Assembly: GCA_021796435.1 (NCBI GenBank)
Contig: JAJYXM010000016.1
Coordinates: 812,625 to 876,624, forward strand
DNA: 64,000 nucleotides
Source: a bacterium
GTDB lineage: Bacteria; Patescibacteriota; Patescibacteriia; 2-12-FULL-60-25
Reading direction: 5' to 3'
Positions 34,114 to 42,200 of the stretch are shown in pieces (position 1 is the stretch's first letter; each line of letters starts with the position of its first letter). The notes under the pieces were generated by a model, which had not been told where the DNA came from, ran no database searches, and saw nothing but the letters and a program-made list of their open reading frames with translations. Position numbers and translations under genes: made by a program.

Positions 34114-34526
34114 ACACAGTGGCAGAAAACATCAACGTCCTCGCCTCGCTGGGTCCGGCTACGCTCACCGCAAGCACGGACGGAACGGTCGTGGACACGA
34201 TGGGCTTCGACAACCTGCAAGCCGTCATCGCGGCTGGCACGATCGATACCCATGACACGGACGAAACCTACGCCGTGAAGCTCCAAGAAGGAGCTGAGTC
34301 CGACGGATCGGACATGGCCGACGTCGCCGGCTCATCAGTGACCATCACCGAATCAAACCAGCTCAAGACGATCGGTGTAAACGGCCTCGGAACCGGCAGC
34401 CGCAAGCGCTACATGCGCCTCGTGCTGACGGCCGCAGGAACGACGCCATCGATCGACCTCGCTGGGTTGTTCAACCTCGGAAGCGCGGCTCAGAATCCGG
34501 CTATCGTGCCGGACGCCGTGGTCTAG
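34110..34526 (+). CDS. Possible head decoration/structural protein
   Basis: A 138-residue, Ala-, Gly- and Thr-rich protein with alternating strands and few charged residues (STDGTVVDTMGFDNLQAVIAAGTI; GSRKRYMRLVLTAAGTTPSI). Such composition suits an exposed virion protein, and its place right after the capsid fits a decoration protein. No specific family is certain. Confidence 0.6.
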   Translation: MNTVAENINVLASLGPATLTASTDGTVVDTMGFDNLQAVIAAGTIDTHDTDETYAVKLQEGAESDGSDMADVAGSSVTITESNQLKTIGVNGLGTGSRKRYMRLVLTAAGTTPSIDLAGLFNLGSAAQNPAIVPDAVV

Positions 34527-34540
34527 ACGGGGCGGCCTTT

Positions 34541-34587
34541 GTCGGGGAGTCGAGCATGCTCCCCGACAGTCCCGCATCGTTTAGAAT
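34541..34587 (+). promoter_or_regulatory. Hairpin and -10 box before the connector gene
   Basis: GTCGGGGAG and CTCCCCGAC form a 9-bp stem (34541-34567) with no T-run. TAGAAT at 34582-34587 lies six bases before the ATG at 34594, so a late promoter with a leaderless start is possible; no -35 is clear. Confidence 0.45.
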
Positions 34588-34593
34588 ACTGCT

Positions 34594-35211
34594 ATGGCCA
34601 CGACCGCATTCGCGCTCACCACGCTCCAACGGGTCAAAGACCGGCTCGGACTCACGAGCTCGGGTTTTGATTCGCTTTTGGAACGCCTGATCAACGCGTC
34701 CACGGATCTCATCGAGTCGTATTGCGGACGGCGCTTCAAGGAGACCACCTATTCCAACGAAGTCTATCTGGTCGAATCCGAAGGCGCTCGGATGCTCATG
34801 CTGAAACAGGCGCCGGTCACGGCTCTCTCAAATCTGCAATACCGCGCGGGAGTCCCGTCCGCTCCATCATGGACGGATTTCCTGTCCACGGATTACGAAC
34901 TCGTGGGCGACGGTTCGTCAGGACTTATCCGCATCTACGGAGGCGTGCCGAGCGGAACCAACAATATCCAAGTCGGGTACACGGCCGGTTACAAAATCGA
35001 TTTTTCTCACGATACGGACGCGACGAAACACACGCTCCCGTTCGACTTGTCCGACCTCTGCGAGCGGATGGCTATCAAAGCCTTCAAAAAGCGCGAAAGC
35101 GTGGGCAAGAGCCGCGAACAGGCCGGAGAAGCCATGGCGATGTGGATGGAGGCGCTCGAGCCCGAAGAACAGCTCGCGCTCGATCGTTACCGACGCGTCT
35201 ATCTCGGTTGA
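34594..35211 (+). CDS. Phage head-tail connector, gp6-like
   Basis: A 205-residue protein with LTTLQRVKDRLG and LLERLINASTDLIESYCGRRF at the N terminus (the gp6/DUF of HK97-like connectors), a strand-rich middle (YTAGYKI) and a helical C terminus. It joins the portal ring to the neck. It sits between the head genes and the neck genes, as in HK97-type phages. Confidence 0.85.
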   Translation: MATTAFALTTLQRVKDRLGLTSSGFDSLLERLINASTDLIESYCGRRFKETTYSNEVYLVESEGARMLMLKQAPVTALSNLQYRAGVPSAPSWTDFLSTDYELVGDGSSGLIRIYGGVPSGTNNIQVGYTAGYKIDFSHDTDATKHTLPFDLSDLCERMAIKAFKKRESVGKSREQAGEAMAMWMEALEPEEQLALDRYRRVYLG

Positions 35212-35212
35212 T

Positions 35213-35599
35213 ATGCCGATCACGATCCGCATCCGGAACCTCGATGACCTAAGGATGGCCGTCGCGAGATATCCGCGTACGTCGCTCGAATATATCGACG
35301 AGGCGCTGGATCGATCCGTCGACATCGTTTTGAATTACGCGCTTCCGCATCGCGGCATCGTCCCGTACAAGACGACCCGCATGTCGCAATCGTTCAAGGA
35401 AGGAATCGTACGCGGAAACCTCTGGCGCGCCGTCGGTCCCACGGTTGAATACGCGATCTACGTGGACCAAGGCACGCGGTACATCACGCCGCGCCGGTTC
35501 ATGGAGAAACTCGCCCAGGCATCCGAGCATCTCATCAACAAACGCTTCGACGAAGCCGCGCAGAAGATCGTCGAGACCATGCGCGTTCCCGCTTTTTAA
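35213..35599 (+). CDS. HK97 gp10-like neck/tail-completion protein
   Basis: A 128-residue protein with an N-terminal strand and helix, GTRYITPRRFMEKLAQASEH and the AIYVDQGT motif of HK97 gp10-type (minor tail) proteins. It starts one base after the connector gene. Role: closes the head or joins the tail. Confidence 0.8.
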   Translation: MPITIRIRNLDDLRMAVARYPRTSLEYIDEALDRSVDIVLNYALPHRGIVPYKTTRMSQSFKEGIVRGNLWRAVGPTVEYAIYVDQGTRYITPRRFMEKLAQASEHLINKRFDEAAQKIVETMRVPAF

Positions 35600-35600
35600 T

Positions 35601-36038
35601 ATGTCTCTCGTATCCATCCGTTCCGCATTGAAGTCCAAGCTCGACGCCCGCAAGACCGCCGGCGTTTTGGGCGAGGTTTATGACGGCGAACAAGACCAGA
35701 TGAAGCTCGACATCGCGAGCTATCCCGTGGCCGAACTTCGCAGGGCGCCGTCGGAAGGCTCGTACTTCACGAACCAAGAAGATTTGATCGAATACCAATT
35801 CGATATTTTGCTTTACGCAGAAATGGACAATGCAGGAACATCGGCGGCGGAGAAGTCTCTGGATTCCATCATCGACGACCTCATCTACCAATTCGCCCAC
35901 GACCGTACGCTCGGAGGCGTATGCGACGGCGACGTGTATCCTGCGCTTTCGCGGTCGGGCGTCATCGAATGGCGAGGCAAGCCCCATTACGTTTCGGTCA
36001 TTACTCTCAAATGCCGGAAGGTACAGGGGAATGCCTAG
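35601..36038 (+). CDS. Probable tail terminator protein
   Basis: A 145-residue protein from ATG 35601. The pattern of an N-terminal helix (SIRSALKSKLDAR), strands YQFDILLYAEM, a helix AAEKSLDSIIDDLIYQFAHD and a final strand (PHYVSVITLKCRKVQ) is that of gpU/gp11-type tail terminators. Position between the gp10-like gene and the tail tube supports this. Confidence 0.65.
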   Translation: MSLVSIRSALKSKLDARKTAGVLGEVYDGEQDQMKLDIASYPVAELRRAPSEGSYFTNQEDLIEYQFDILLYAEMDNAGTSAAEKSLDSIIDDLIYQFAHDRTLGGVCDGDVYPALSRSGVIEWRGKPHYVSVITLKCRKVQGNA

Positions 36039-36089
36039 CTGTGGATAGCTTAGGCTTTCCAAGTCTGCGGATGGATACGCTTCATCCGT

Positions 36090-36302
36090 ATGATCGAGAA
36101 AGCCGAAAACAAGGCGTTTGCGTCCGCACCCCGTTCGAAGAGCGAGGAGCGAAGGCTCGCCGTCCAAAATGAAGCGCGAGGCGAAGCGCAAGAGTTTTAT
36201 TTCAGCGCGGAAGGCGGGCGTCCGCCTACGACCATCGTCGCCGATTCATTCGAAGAGGCGGTCGCCGAATACAACCGCCGTTTTGATATTTCCACTCCAT
36301 AA
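36090..36302 (+). CDS. Hypothetical phage protein, 70 aa
   Basis: A 70-residue protein, basic at first, then acidic (PPTTIVADSFEEAVAEYNRRFDIS). It fills the gap before the tail tube gene. The C-terminal half resembles small beta-alpha modules, but no family is recognised. Confidence 0.5.
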   Translation: MIEKAENKAFASAPRSKSEERRLAVQNEARGEAQEFYFSAEGGRPPTTIVADSFEEAVAEYNRRFDISTP

Positions 36303-36305
36303 CAT

Positions 36306-37274
36306 ATGTCCAAATTTACAGGTTCCCGCATTGATCTCGGCGTAGGCAAAGAAACCGTCCGAGGCACGGCCGTAGCCCCGGGCTATTGGCTCCGTCCGTC
36401 TGAAGTTTCTATTGATGAACGCGTCGCGCATGCGGTCGACGAGTCGTCCCGCAATCTCATCGAGAATTCCATCGACGCCCAAGTCGTGGAGAAATTCGCA
36501 GCAGGAAGCTTCACGCTCCCTGTCCGAGACAAGTCCATCGGGTTGCTCATGCTGTCGCTATTCGGATCCGTTACCGACACGACCGTCGAAACCGGCGTCT
36601 ACGACCATGCGTTTTCCGTGCTGCAGTCCAACCAGCACCAATCGCTTTCCGTGCACCTCAAGGAGCCGAACGCGGGCAAGGACTACGCGCTCGCCATGCT
36701 GACCGATCTCGAATTCGCGGTCGAGCTCGACAAACACGCGATGGCCAAGTTCGGATTCCGTTCCAAGACGGGAGCGTCGCAAGCACGCACCGCAACCTAC
36801 GTCGCAGAAAATATTTTCTTGCCGACGATGGGAGATATCCGGCTCGCATCCAGCATTTCCGGATTGAACGCCGCCACGCCGATCAAGGTGCGGAAGGTGA
36901 CGGTCAAAATCGGGAAGAATGTGGACGACGACCGAGCACTGGGCAGCGTCGACCCGATCGACATCCTGAACCGCCAATTTCAAGCGGAAGGCGAGCTCGA
37001 ACTCGTGTATGACGACCAGTCGCAAGTCACTAACCTGCTCGGCAATACGGCTCAAGCGCTCCGCGTCGATTTCCTGAATTCGGCGGTCACGATCGGCGTT
37101 TCATCGAGCCCGCGCATCCGATTCGAATTCGCCAAGGTGATTCTCGAAGAAGTCCCGCGCAAATTCAACAAGGGAGACATCGTCACCCAGACGCTCAAGT
37201 TCAAGGCGTATTACTCCGAAACGGATTCGTCGATGCTCACGAGCACCGTACGGAACACGGTCGCGAGCTACTGA
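36306..37274 (+). CDS. Phage major tail tube protein
   Basis: A 322-residue protein, strand-rich throughout. The N-terminal GSRIDLGVGKETVRGTAVAPGYWLR and the later pattern VEKFAAGSFTLPV, LLMLSLFGSVTD and VYDHAFSVLQSNQHQSLSVHL match the family of siphovirus tail tube proteins found in many prophages. The protein stacks as rings to make the non-contractile tail. No sheath gene is present, so the tail is long and flexible. Confidence 0.8.
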   Translation: MSKFTGSRIDLGVGKETVRGTAVAPGYWLRPSEVSIDERVAHAVDESSRNLIENSIDAQVVEKFAAGSFTLPVRDKSIGLLMLSLFGSVTDTTVETGVYDHAFSVLQSNQHQSLSVHLKEPNAGKDYALAMLTDLEFAVELDKHAMAKFGFRSKTGASQARTATYVAENIFLPTMGDIRLASSISGLNAATPIKVRKVTVKIGKNVDDDRALGSVDPIDILNRQFQAEGELELVYDDQSQVTNLLGNTAQALRVDFLNSAVTIGVSSSPRIRFEFAKVILEEVPRKFNKGDIVTQTLKFKAYYSETDSSMLTSTVRNTVASY

Positions 37275-37275
37275 T

Positions 37276-37356
37276 ATGCGGGGCTGCCTCATTCCGGTCG
37301 GAATCATGGCGGCGGCAATCATCATCGCCTTTTATTCAATCCTAACCGCCGTCTGA
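37276..37356 (+). CDS. Tiny membrane peptide, 26 aa
   Basis: ATG 37276 to TGA 37356, one base after the tail tube stop and one base before the holin candidate. The 26-residue product is a single helix (VGIMAAAIIIAFYSILTAV). It could be a second holin or a holin partner. The tight packing between neighbours is the main support. Confidence 0.5.
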   Translation: MRGCLIPVGIMAAAIIIAFYSILTAV

Positions 37357-37357
37357 T

Positions 37358-37600
37358 ATGGACCCATCTCTCCTTAAGGATCTCGGGAGCCTCGGTCCGG
37401 CTCTCGGATCCGTGGCCGTCATCGGAATCATCTGCTGGAAGCTCTTGCAGATATTCGAAAAACACGGCGCAGCCATCGAAAGTTTTTCTGCAGCCCTCCA
37501 AGGGCAGACCGAAGTGCTGAAAGAAATCGACAAGAACATGCAGGCCAACACCCAAGCTACCGAACGCATGTCTATGCTGCTCCAAAAATCACCCAACTAA
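37358..37600 (+). CDS. Holin candidate, 80 aa
   Basis: One membrane helix (about residues 12-31, GPALGSVAVIGIICWKLLQIF) is followed by an amphipathic, coiled-coil-like tail (about 35-75). This is the layout of single-span BhlA/UviB-like holins. It lies 250 bases upstream of the amidase gene, as in lysis cassettes. Confidence 0.65.
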   Translation: MDPSLLKDLGSLGPALGSVAVIGIICWKLLQIFEKHGAAIESFSAALQGQTEVLKEIDKNMQANTQATERMSMLLQKSPN

Positions 37601-37626
37601 TCCATTCATTCTTTAACCTCACTCAT

Positions 37627-37842
37627 ATGCTTTACCGATTCATCAAGAAGGACGGGAACGTCGAACGCATCGGCGATATCGATGCCGAATCTCTCGAAAC
37701 CAAGCTTCAGGGCTACCTGAACGACGGATTTGAACTCGCGACAGCCGAAGAACACGACCAGCAAGTCATCGGCGCCGTGAACAAACAGCTCGAAGAAGCG
37801 AACGCCAAAATCGCCGAGCTCGAAGCAAAGACCGCCTCCTAG
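37627..37842 (+). CDS. Hypothetical phage protein, 71 aa
   Basis: A 71-residue protein with a small alpha/beta start (MLYRFIKKDGNVERIGDIDAE) and a coiled-coil end (VIGAVNKQLEEANAKIAELEAK). No family recognised. It lies between holin and amidase. Confidence 0.5.
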   Translation: MLYRFIKKDGNVERIGDIDAESLETKLQGYLNDGFELATAEEHDQQVIGAVNKQLEEANAKIAELEAKTAS

Positions 37843-37857
37843 GCGGTCTGTTTCTAT

Positions 37858-38427
37858 ATGCAGAGAAAGCTATTCGTCGATCTTGGCCATTCTAAACGAT
37901 GGCCAGGAGCAGTCGGCATCAAATCCGAGGTTGATTGGAATCGCGCGATCTGGGCATCGCTTCAACCCATACTCCAAACACTTTGCGCGAAGAAGGGCTG
38001 GACACTCATTCCTGTCCCCACAAGCTTTTTTATTGAACTCTCGGCGAACAGCAATCTTGTCCGGCGCATCAAGTGGATCAACGCGCGTTCAAAGCCATCA
38101 GATCTTTTGCTTTCGATCCATGGCAATGCCGCGACCAATCCGAATGTCAGAGGTGTCACAACGTGCTTCATAGGCGGTTCAGAGTCGGCGAGACTTGAGG
38201 CAATCAAACTTTCCCAAGCCTACTCGCAGGCTACGGGAGTACCCGTTTGGAATGGGGGAGCGTTCGACGATCGAAACGGACGATTCGGAAGGATAGGAAT
38301 GGTACGGGACACGACGCCGTTCGCATTGCTGGTTGAGGCGGGATTCGTTACGAACCGGCAGGATATGGCAACGGATATCCAAAAAGCAGCGCAGGGCATT
38401 GAGTCTTTTTACGCAGCAAATTTTTGA
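37858..38427 (+). CDS. Endolysin: N-acetylmuramoyl-L-alanine amidase (Amidase_3)
   Basis: A 189-residue zinc amidase that cuts the bond between MurNAc and L-Ala in peptidoglycan. VDLGHS at the start gives the first His, LSIHGNA (about residues 85-91) the second, and LLVEAGFVTNRQD (about 160-172) the catalytic Glu. EVDWNRAI provides the other zinc-side Glu. No cell-wall-binding domain is attached. It shows that the host wall contains peptidoglycan, in line with PBP2 and Alr in the window. Confidence 0.9.
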   Translation: MQRKLFVDLGHSKRWPGAVGIKSEVDWNRAIWASLQPILQTLCAKKGWTLIPVPTSFFIELSANSNLVRRIKWINARSKPSDLLLSIHGNAATNPNVRGVTTCFIGGSESARLEAIKLSQAYSQATGVPVWNGGAFDDRNGRFGRIGMVRDTTPFALLVEAGFVTNRQDMATDIQKAAQGIESFYAANF

Positions 38428-38535
38428 TAAGCAAAATCGCGCAATAATCACGCACAGATCGCGCAAAGTTTTTTGAAAATACTCTTGTGGACAATCCGCT
38501 CTCCTCGACTGGGCGGATTGTTATTTTTATCCCAT

Positions 38536-38850
38536 ATGAAAATCGATCTCTCCAATGCCCAATGGGCGGAAGTCAAAGACTCATTCAGCTGGGGCGAACG
38601 CCGCCGAATGCAGGAGGCAAGTCCCTACGCAAAAGCCAAGGAAGGCGAGACTGTCGAACCGAGCCTACTCAACGATTGGTCGGCTAACTTACTGACGAAA
38701 TTCGTAACCGCTTGGTCATTTGAAGAACCGATCACGAAGGAGTCGCTCGAGAACAATCTCACAGCCGCAGAAGGGGAGAGTTTGCTCGATCAAGCCCTCC
38801 AAGCAATCGGTTTCCGCTCCAAGCCTGAAGACGGCCCAAAAGCGCGTTAG
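38536..38850 (+). CDS. Tail assembly chaperone (gpG-like), 0-frame product
   Basis: A 104-residue protein between lysis and tape measure genes, the position of lambda gpG. I start at ATG 38536. It is helical and acidic in its second half. Near its end it carries CCCAAAA at 38835-38841, with codons CCA AAA in frame, a perfect X-XXY-YYZ slippery site, seven bases before a stable hairpin. Ribosomes that slip by -1 continue to 39038 and make a longer gpGT-like protein. Confidence 0.8.
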   Translation: MKIDLSNAQWAEVKDSFSWGERRRMQEASPYAKAKEGETVEPSLLNDWSANLLTKFVTAWSFEEPITKESLENNLTAAEGESLLDQALQAIGFRSKPEDGPKAR

Positions 38851-38881
38851 AGCACCTTGTCGAGGGACGAGGTTCCGCTCT
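38835..38881 (+). promoter_or_regulatory. Programmed -1 frameshift signal (slippery site plus stem-loop)
   Basis: CCCAAAA at 38835-38841, a 7-base spacer, then outer stem AGAGC/GCTCT (38849-38853 with 38877-38881) around an 8-bp inner stem ACCTTGTC/GACGAGGT with loop GAGG. The 0-frame stop TAG is at 38848. The -1 frame is closed by TGA at 38826, upstream of the slip, and open downstream to 39038. Confidence 0.88.
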
Positions 38882-39038
38882 GCTCATATCCGAGCGCGAT
38901 CTCGCCCTCGCGAGCAGAAGGATCGAAGCGTTCCTGCTCTGCCGCGAGTTTGGCTGGACGTGGCGGGATCTTGAGGACGCACCGGCAGACGTCGTCGAAG
39001 ACTTTCTATACCTCCTAACCCATGGCAACAAACGCTAA
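38842..39038 (+). CDS. -1 frame extension of the tail chaperone (gpGT-like)
   Basis: The -1 frame has no start codon of its own and adds about 65 residues after the slip, for a fusion of about 167. The extension is protein-like: LLISERDLALASRRIEAFLLC, then EFGWTWRDLEDAPADVVEDFLYLL. The second part resembles the T domain of tail chaperones, which recruits tail tube protein to the tape measure. It ends 17 bases inside the tape measure gene. Confidence 0.8.
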
Positions 39039-41346
39039 GCTCCAAATCGCTATCGAAGCGTCGAACAATGCGACGGGGCAATTGAAGTCGCTCGAAAACG
39101 ATTTGCGTGGCGTTTCCACGGCCACGGATTCGTCAGGAATGGGTTTTGGGAAACTTGTCGGAGCCATCGGACTCGGTAATCTTGCGGCGAACGCGGCCAG
39201 TTCAGCGTTCAACGCCCTCGGAGATTTTTTGAAAGGAACCGTCACCGCAGCCGAAGAAGCGGAAGCCACGCAAGCCCAGCTCTCGGCGGTTTTGAAATCC
39301 ACGGGCATGGCAGCGGGCGTCACTGCCCAAGCGGCGAACGACCTCGCCGGTCAAATGTCGAATCTCACGACGTTCAGCAAAGACCAGGTGCTCGCAGGAG
39401 AGAACTTGATGCTGACGTTCACCAAGGTGAGCAAACAGGTTTTTCCAGATGCGATCCAAGCCGCGCTCAATGTGAGTACCGCCATGGGCAGCGATCTGCA
39501 TTCATCCGTCATCCAGCTCGGCAAAGCGCTCAACAATCCGGCCGAAGGACTCACAGCACTCACGCGTATCGGCGTTTCCTTTACCGAACAACAGAAGGAA
39601 CAGATTCAGACGCTCGAAAAGGCGGGGAAGACCATGGAAGCCCAGAAGCTCATCTTGGCCGAGCTCTCAAAGGAATTCGGCGGATCCGCAGCAGCTGCGG
39701 CGAATACGTATCAAGGCAAAATCAAGCAGCTCGACAATTCGCTCCATGAAATCCAAGAGAATATTGGCAAGACCGTTTTACCGGCGATGGATTTGTTTAT
39801 TAACGACGCCGTTGCAGCAGCGAAATCGGCGCAAGTTTCGACTTCGAAGAACGATACTTGGTCGCGCAGTTTTTACAGTCTCGCATCAGGCGCGAAGGCG
39901 GCGGGTTATGTCTTGGAAGGCGTGGCGTATGCGGTGCTCGCTCTTGGCTCGGTATTGGTCGGAGGTGCTATAGAAGCGGTTGCATTTGCAACGGACGTCG
40001 CCAAATCGTTTCAGCGCATTGGAGAAATCGGCAAGAACGTTTACTCGGCGCTTGCTAAGGCGCTCACTGGCGATTTCGACGGAGCTCGAGCCGCTATGGA
40101 ACGCGCATCCAACGCATTCGACTTCTCTGGCTTCCACGCGTCGGTCAAGCAGGTCAACAACACGATTGGTGCATTCGCAACTGACATGGATTCCGCATTT
40201 ATCAAGGCGGGCGAGGCCATGAAGGAAGGCGTGGTCCAGCAAGGATTCAAGCCCATCGAAGACGCTGCTCCGGTCGTGAAGCAACAAATCATCGATTCCA
40301 TCGGCGGAGGAGCTTCGCAAGGCGCATCCAAAGCGTCCGAAGCCCTATCTAAAATCAAGGACGATGCGAAGCAGACGCAGACCAAGCTCAGCGAACTCAT
40401 TCGCGACTACACGCAGAAATCTTCGGACCAGCTCGACGCGTACAACCAGAAGATCGCGGACATTGCGTCGAAGATGGCGCAGCTCCAAAGCGATTACGCC
40501 AAATCGACCGCAGACAAGCAGAAACAATACCAGGACGAACAGCTACAAATGTTCATGGCGCATCAGGACAAGCTCGCTCAATCCCAAAAGGATTTGGCAA
40601 GCCTGAAGAACGACCTGCAAAAAACGGACGATGCCGATCGGCAAAAAGAATTGCAATCTCGAATCACGGAAATTCAGAAACAGTTGGACGCGGAACAAGC
40701 TATCGTCAATCAGTACGCATCGCTCAAAGCCGACGCGGAGAAATTCCGCGCAACGACCGACCTCGAACGGTTGCGTTTGAAATACGAAGACGAGAAACAG
40801 CAGGACAAAATCGCATTCGACCAGAAAATGGCTGCTCTCAAGGCCGACATGCAGAAGGAAGAGGACGAACACAAGAAGCAGACCGAACGCCTCAAGGAAG
40901 AGACCACGCACCGGTTCGATTTGCTTTTGCAGGAGTACAAGGACGGATACGACAAGATTATCGCCGAGTCGAAGGCGAAGCATGCTGAGCTCGCGGCGAT
41001 CGAAGCTCAAGTCCAAGCCACGGTACAAGCCATCCAAAACGCCCAAAATGCCATCAAATCCGCGCCGTCGGGGTCGGCTGCGATTATTCCGCAGACCCAT
41101 CTCGCATCCGGCGGAATCGTCACGAAACCGACCATCGCACTGATCGGCGAATCCGGTCCGGAAGCCGTCATACCGCTCGGGGGAAACTCGGGACAGCTCT
41201 CGCAGCCGGTTTCGGTTTCCATTATGGAAGGCGCAACCGTGAACGTCTCGAATCAGGCCGACGAGACGAGGCTTGCGCGTACGGTCGCGAAGGAACTCGC
41301 AAAAGTCCTGCAAGGCAACCGCTACGGCTTAGCGGCGCAAATGTAA
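39022..41346 (+). CDS. Phage tape measure protein
   Basis: A 774-residue protein. The N-terminal 250 residues match phage tail tape measure domains (LKSLENDLRGVSTATDSSGMGFGKLVGAIGLGN..., VLAGENLMLTFTKVSKQVFPDAIQ). Two hydrophobic segments lie near residues 295-325. A long coiled coil rich in Lys, Asp and Gln follows (about 440-680), then LASGGIVTKPTIALIGESGPEAVIPLGG, a conserved C-terminal tag in many tape measures. It sets tail length. Confidence 0.95.
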   Translation: MATNAKLQIAIEASNNATGQLKSLENDLRGVSTATDSSGMGFGKLVGAIGLGNLAANAASSAFNALGDFLKGTVTAAEEAEATQAQLSAVLKSTGMAAGVTAQAANDLAGQMSNLTTFSKDQVLAGENLMLTFTKVSKQVFPDAIQAALNVSTAMGSDLHSSVIQLGKALNNPAEGLTALTRIGVSFTEQQKEQIQTLEKAGKTMEAQKLILAELSKEFGGSAAAAANTYQGKIKQLDNSLHEIQENIGKTVLPAMDLFINDAVAAAKSAQVSTSKNDTWSRSFYSLASGAKAAGYVLEGVAYAVLALGSVLVGGAIEAVAFATDVAKSFQRIGEIGKNVYSALAKALTGDFDGARAAMERASNAFDFSGFHASVKQVNNTIGAFATDMDSAFIKAGEAMKEGVVQQGFKPIEDAAPVVKQQIIDSIGGGASQGASKASEALSKIKDDAKQTQTKLSELIRDYTQKSSDQLDAYNQKIADIASKMAQLQSDYAKSTADKQKQYQDEQLQMFMAHQDKLAQSQKDLASLKNDLQKTDDADRQKELQSRITEIQKQLDAEQAIVNQYASLKADAEKFRATTDLERLRLKYEDEKQQDKIAFDQKMAALKADMQKEEDEHKKQTERLKEETTHRFDLLLQEYKDGYDKIIAESKAKHAELAAIEAQVQATVQAIQNAQNAIKSAPSGSAAIIPQTHLASGGIVTKPTIALIGESGPEAVIPLGGNSGQLSQPVSVSIMEGATVNVSNQADETRLARTVAKELAKVLQGNRYGLAAQM

Positions 41347-41347
41347 T

Positions 41348-42199
41348 ATGTCCGTTTATCAGCTTGATTCCGCAAGACTTGATACTGCCCTCTGGGACGG
41401 CCTTTCGCCGTCTCCGCCTTCGGGATCAACGGACGAAATCGTTTTCAATAATTACGGCCTGCAAAACGCGAACATACGAACTAGATTCGTGAAGGTTTCA
41501 GCTCCGACTCTGGATCTCCAGAAGCGAGCATACCCGCGTGCGCAAGGTGGATATGCCGAGACGGCCTATTGGCGCGAGACGCATATCGTCTTGCGGGGAA
41601 CGGTGAAGGGTTCGAGCCGGACTGACATGGAGTCAAGGATGGACGCGATGCGCCAGAATCTATCCGTGTTTGGCGGCGTGCTCAAGATCCCGTGGGCCGG
41701 TTCATATCGATACTACGAATGCTACGCGATCGGACTCGATCGGATGTTCCAAGAACGCGACCACTTCCACATGACCATGTGTCCGTTCGAGGTTGAACTT
41801 GTCGCGCTCCAGCCGTTTGGCAGAGACCAGATCAGGACATCGACGGACGTGCCGACGCCCGTTACCGCATCTCCGACCGTCATGGGATTCACGAATGCCG
41901 GAACGGCGGAAGCGGATTCAATCGCATATCTCACGCTCGTGACCGCAGGAACCGTTTCGCAAATCACATGGGAGAACTCGACGAACGGGGACAAGCTCAT
42001 TATTTCCGGAAGTTTCACGAACGGCGACCAAATCGTCATCGACGGAGAGAACAAACGGGTGACGAAGAACGGCTCCGACATCGATTACACGGGCATCCTG
42101 CCGAAGATTATTTCGGGTTTGAATTCTTTCAAGATAACGCTCACCGGATCGGGGTATTCGATCGCGGTGACCGAAGTCCATTACTCACGTTATTTCTGA
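41348..42199 (+). CDS. Distal tail protein (Dit-like)
   Basis: A 283-residue protein, strand-rich, directly after the tape measure. SAPTLDLQKRAYPRAQGGYAETAYWRETHIVLRGTVKGSSR resembles the N-terminal belt of siphovirus Dit proteins, and ENKRVTKNGSDIDYTG the insertion/galectin-like half. It forms the hub at the tail tip and anchors receptor-binding proteins. Confidence 0.75.
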   Translation: MSVYQLDSARLDTALWDGLSPSPPSGSTDEIVFNNYGLQNANIRTRFVKVSAPTLDLQKRAYPRAQGGYAETAYWRETHIVLRGTVKGSSRTDMESRMDAMRQNLSVFGGVLKIPWAGSYRYYECYAIGLDRMFQERDHFHMTMCPFEVELVALQPFGRDQIRTSTDVPTPVTASPTVMGFTNAGTAEADSIAYLTLVTAGTVSQITWENSTNGDKLIISGSFTNGDQIVIDGENKRVTKNGSDIDYTGILPKIISGLNSFKITLTGSGYSIAVTEVHYSRYF

Positions 42200-42200
42200 T

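Noticed and set aside
40543-41313. 256-codon frame antisense to the tape measure gene
   Set aside because: A mirror frame of a clear coding gene with biased codon use; no signals of its own. The same holds for 26424-27239 and 33429-33965 on the minus strand.
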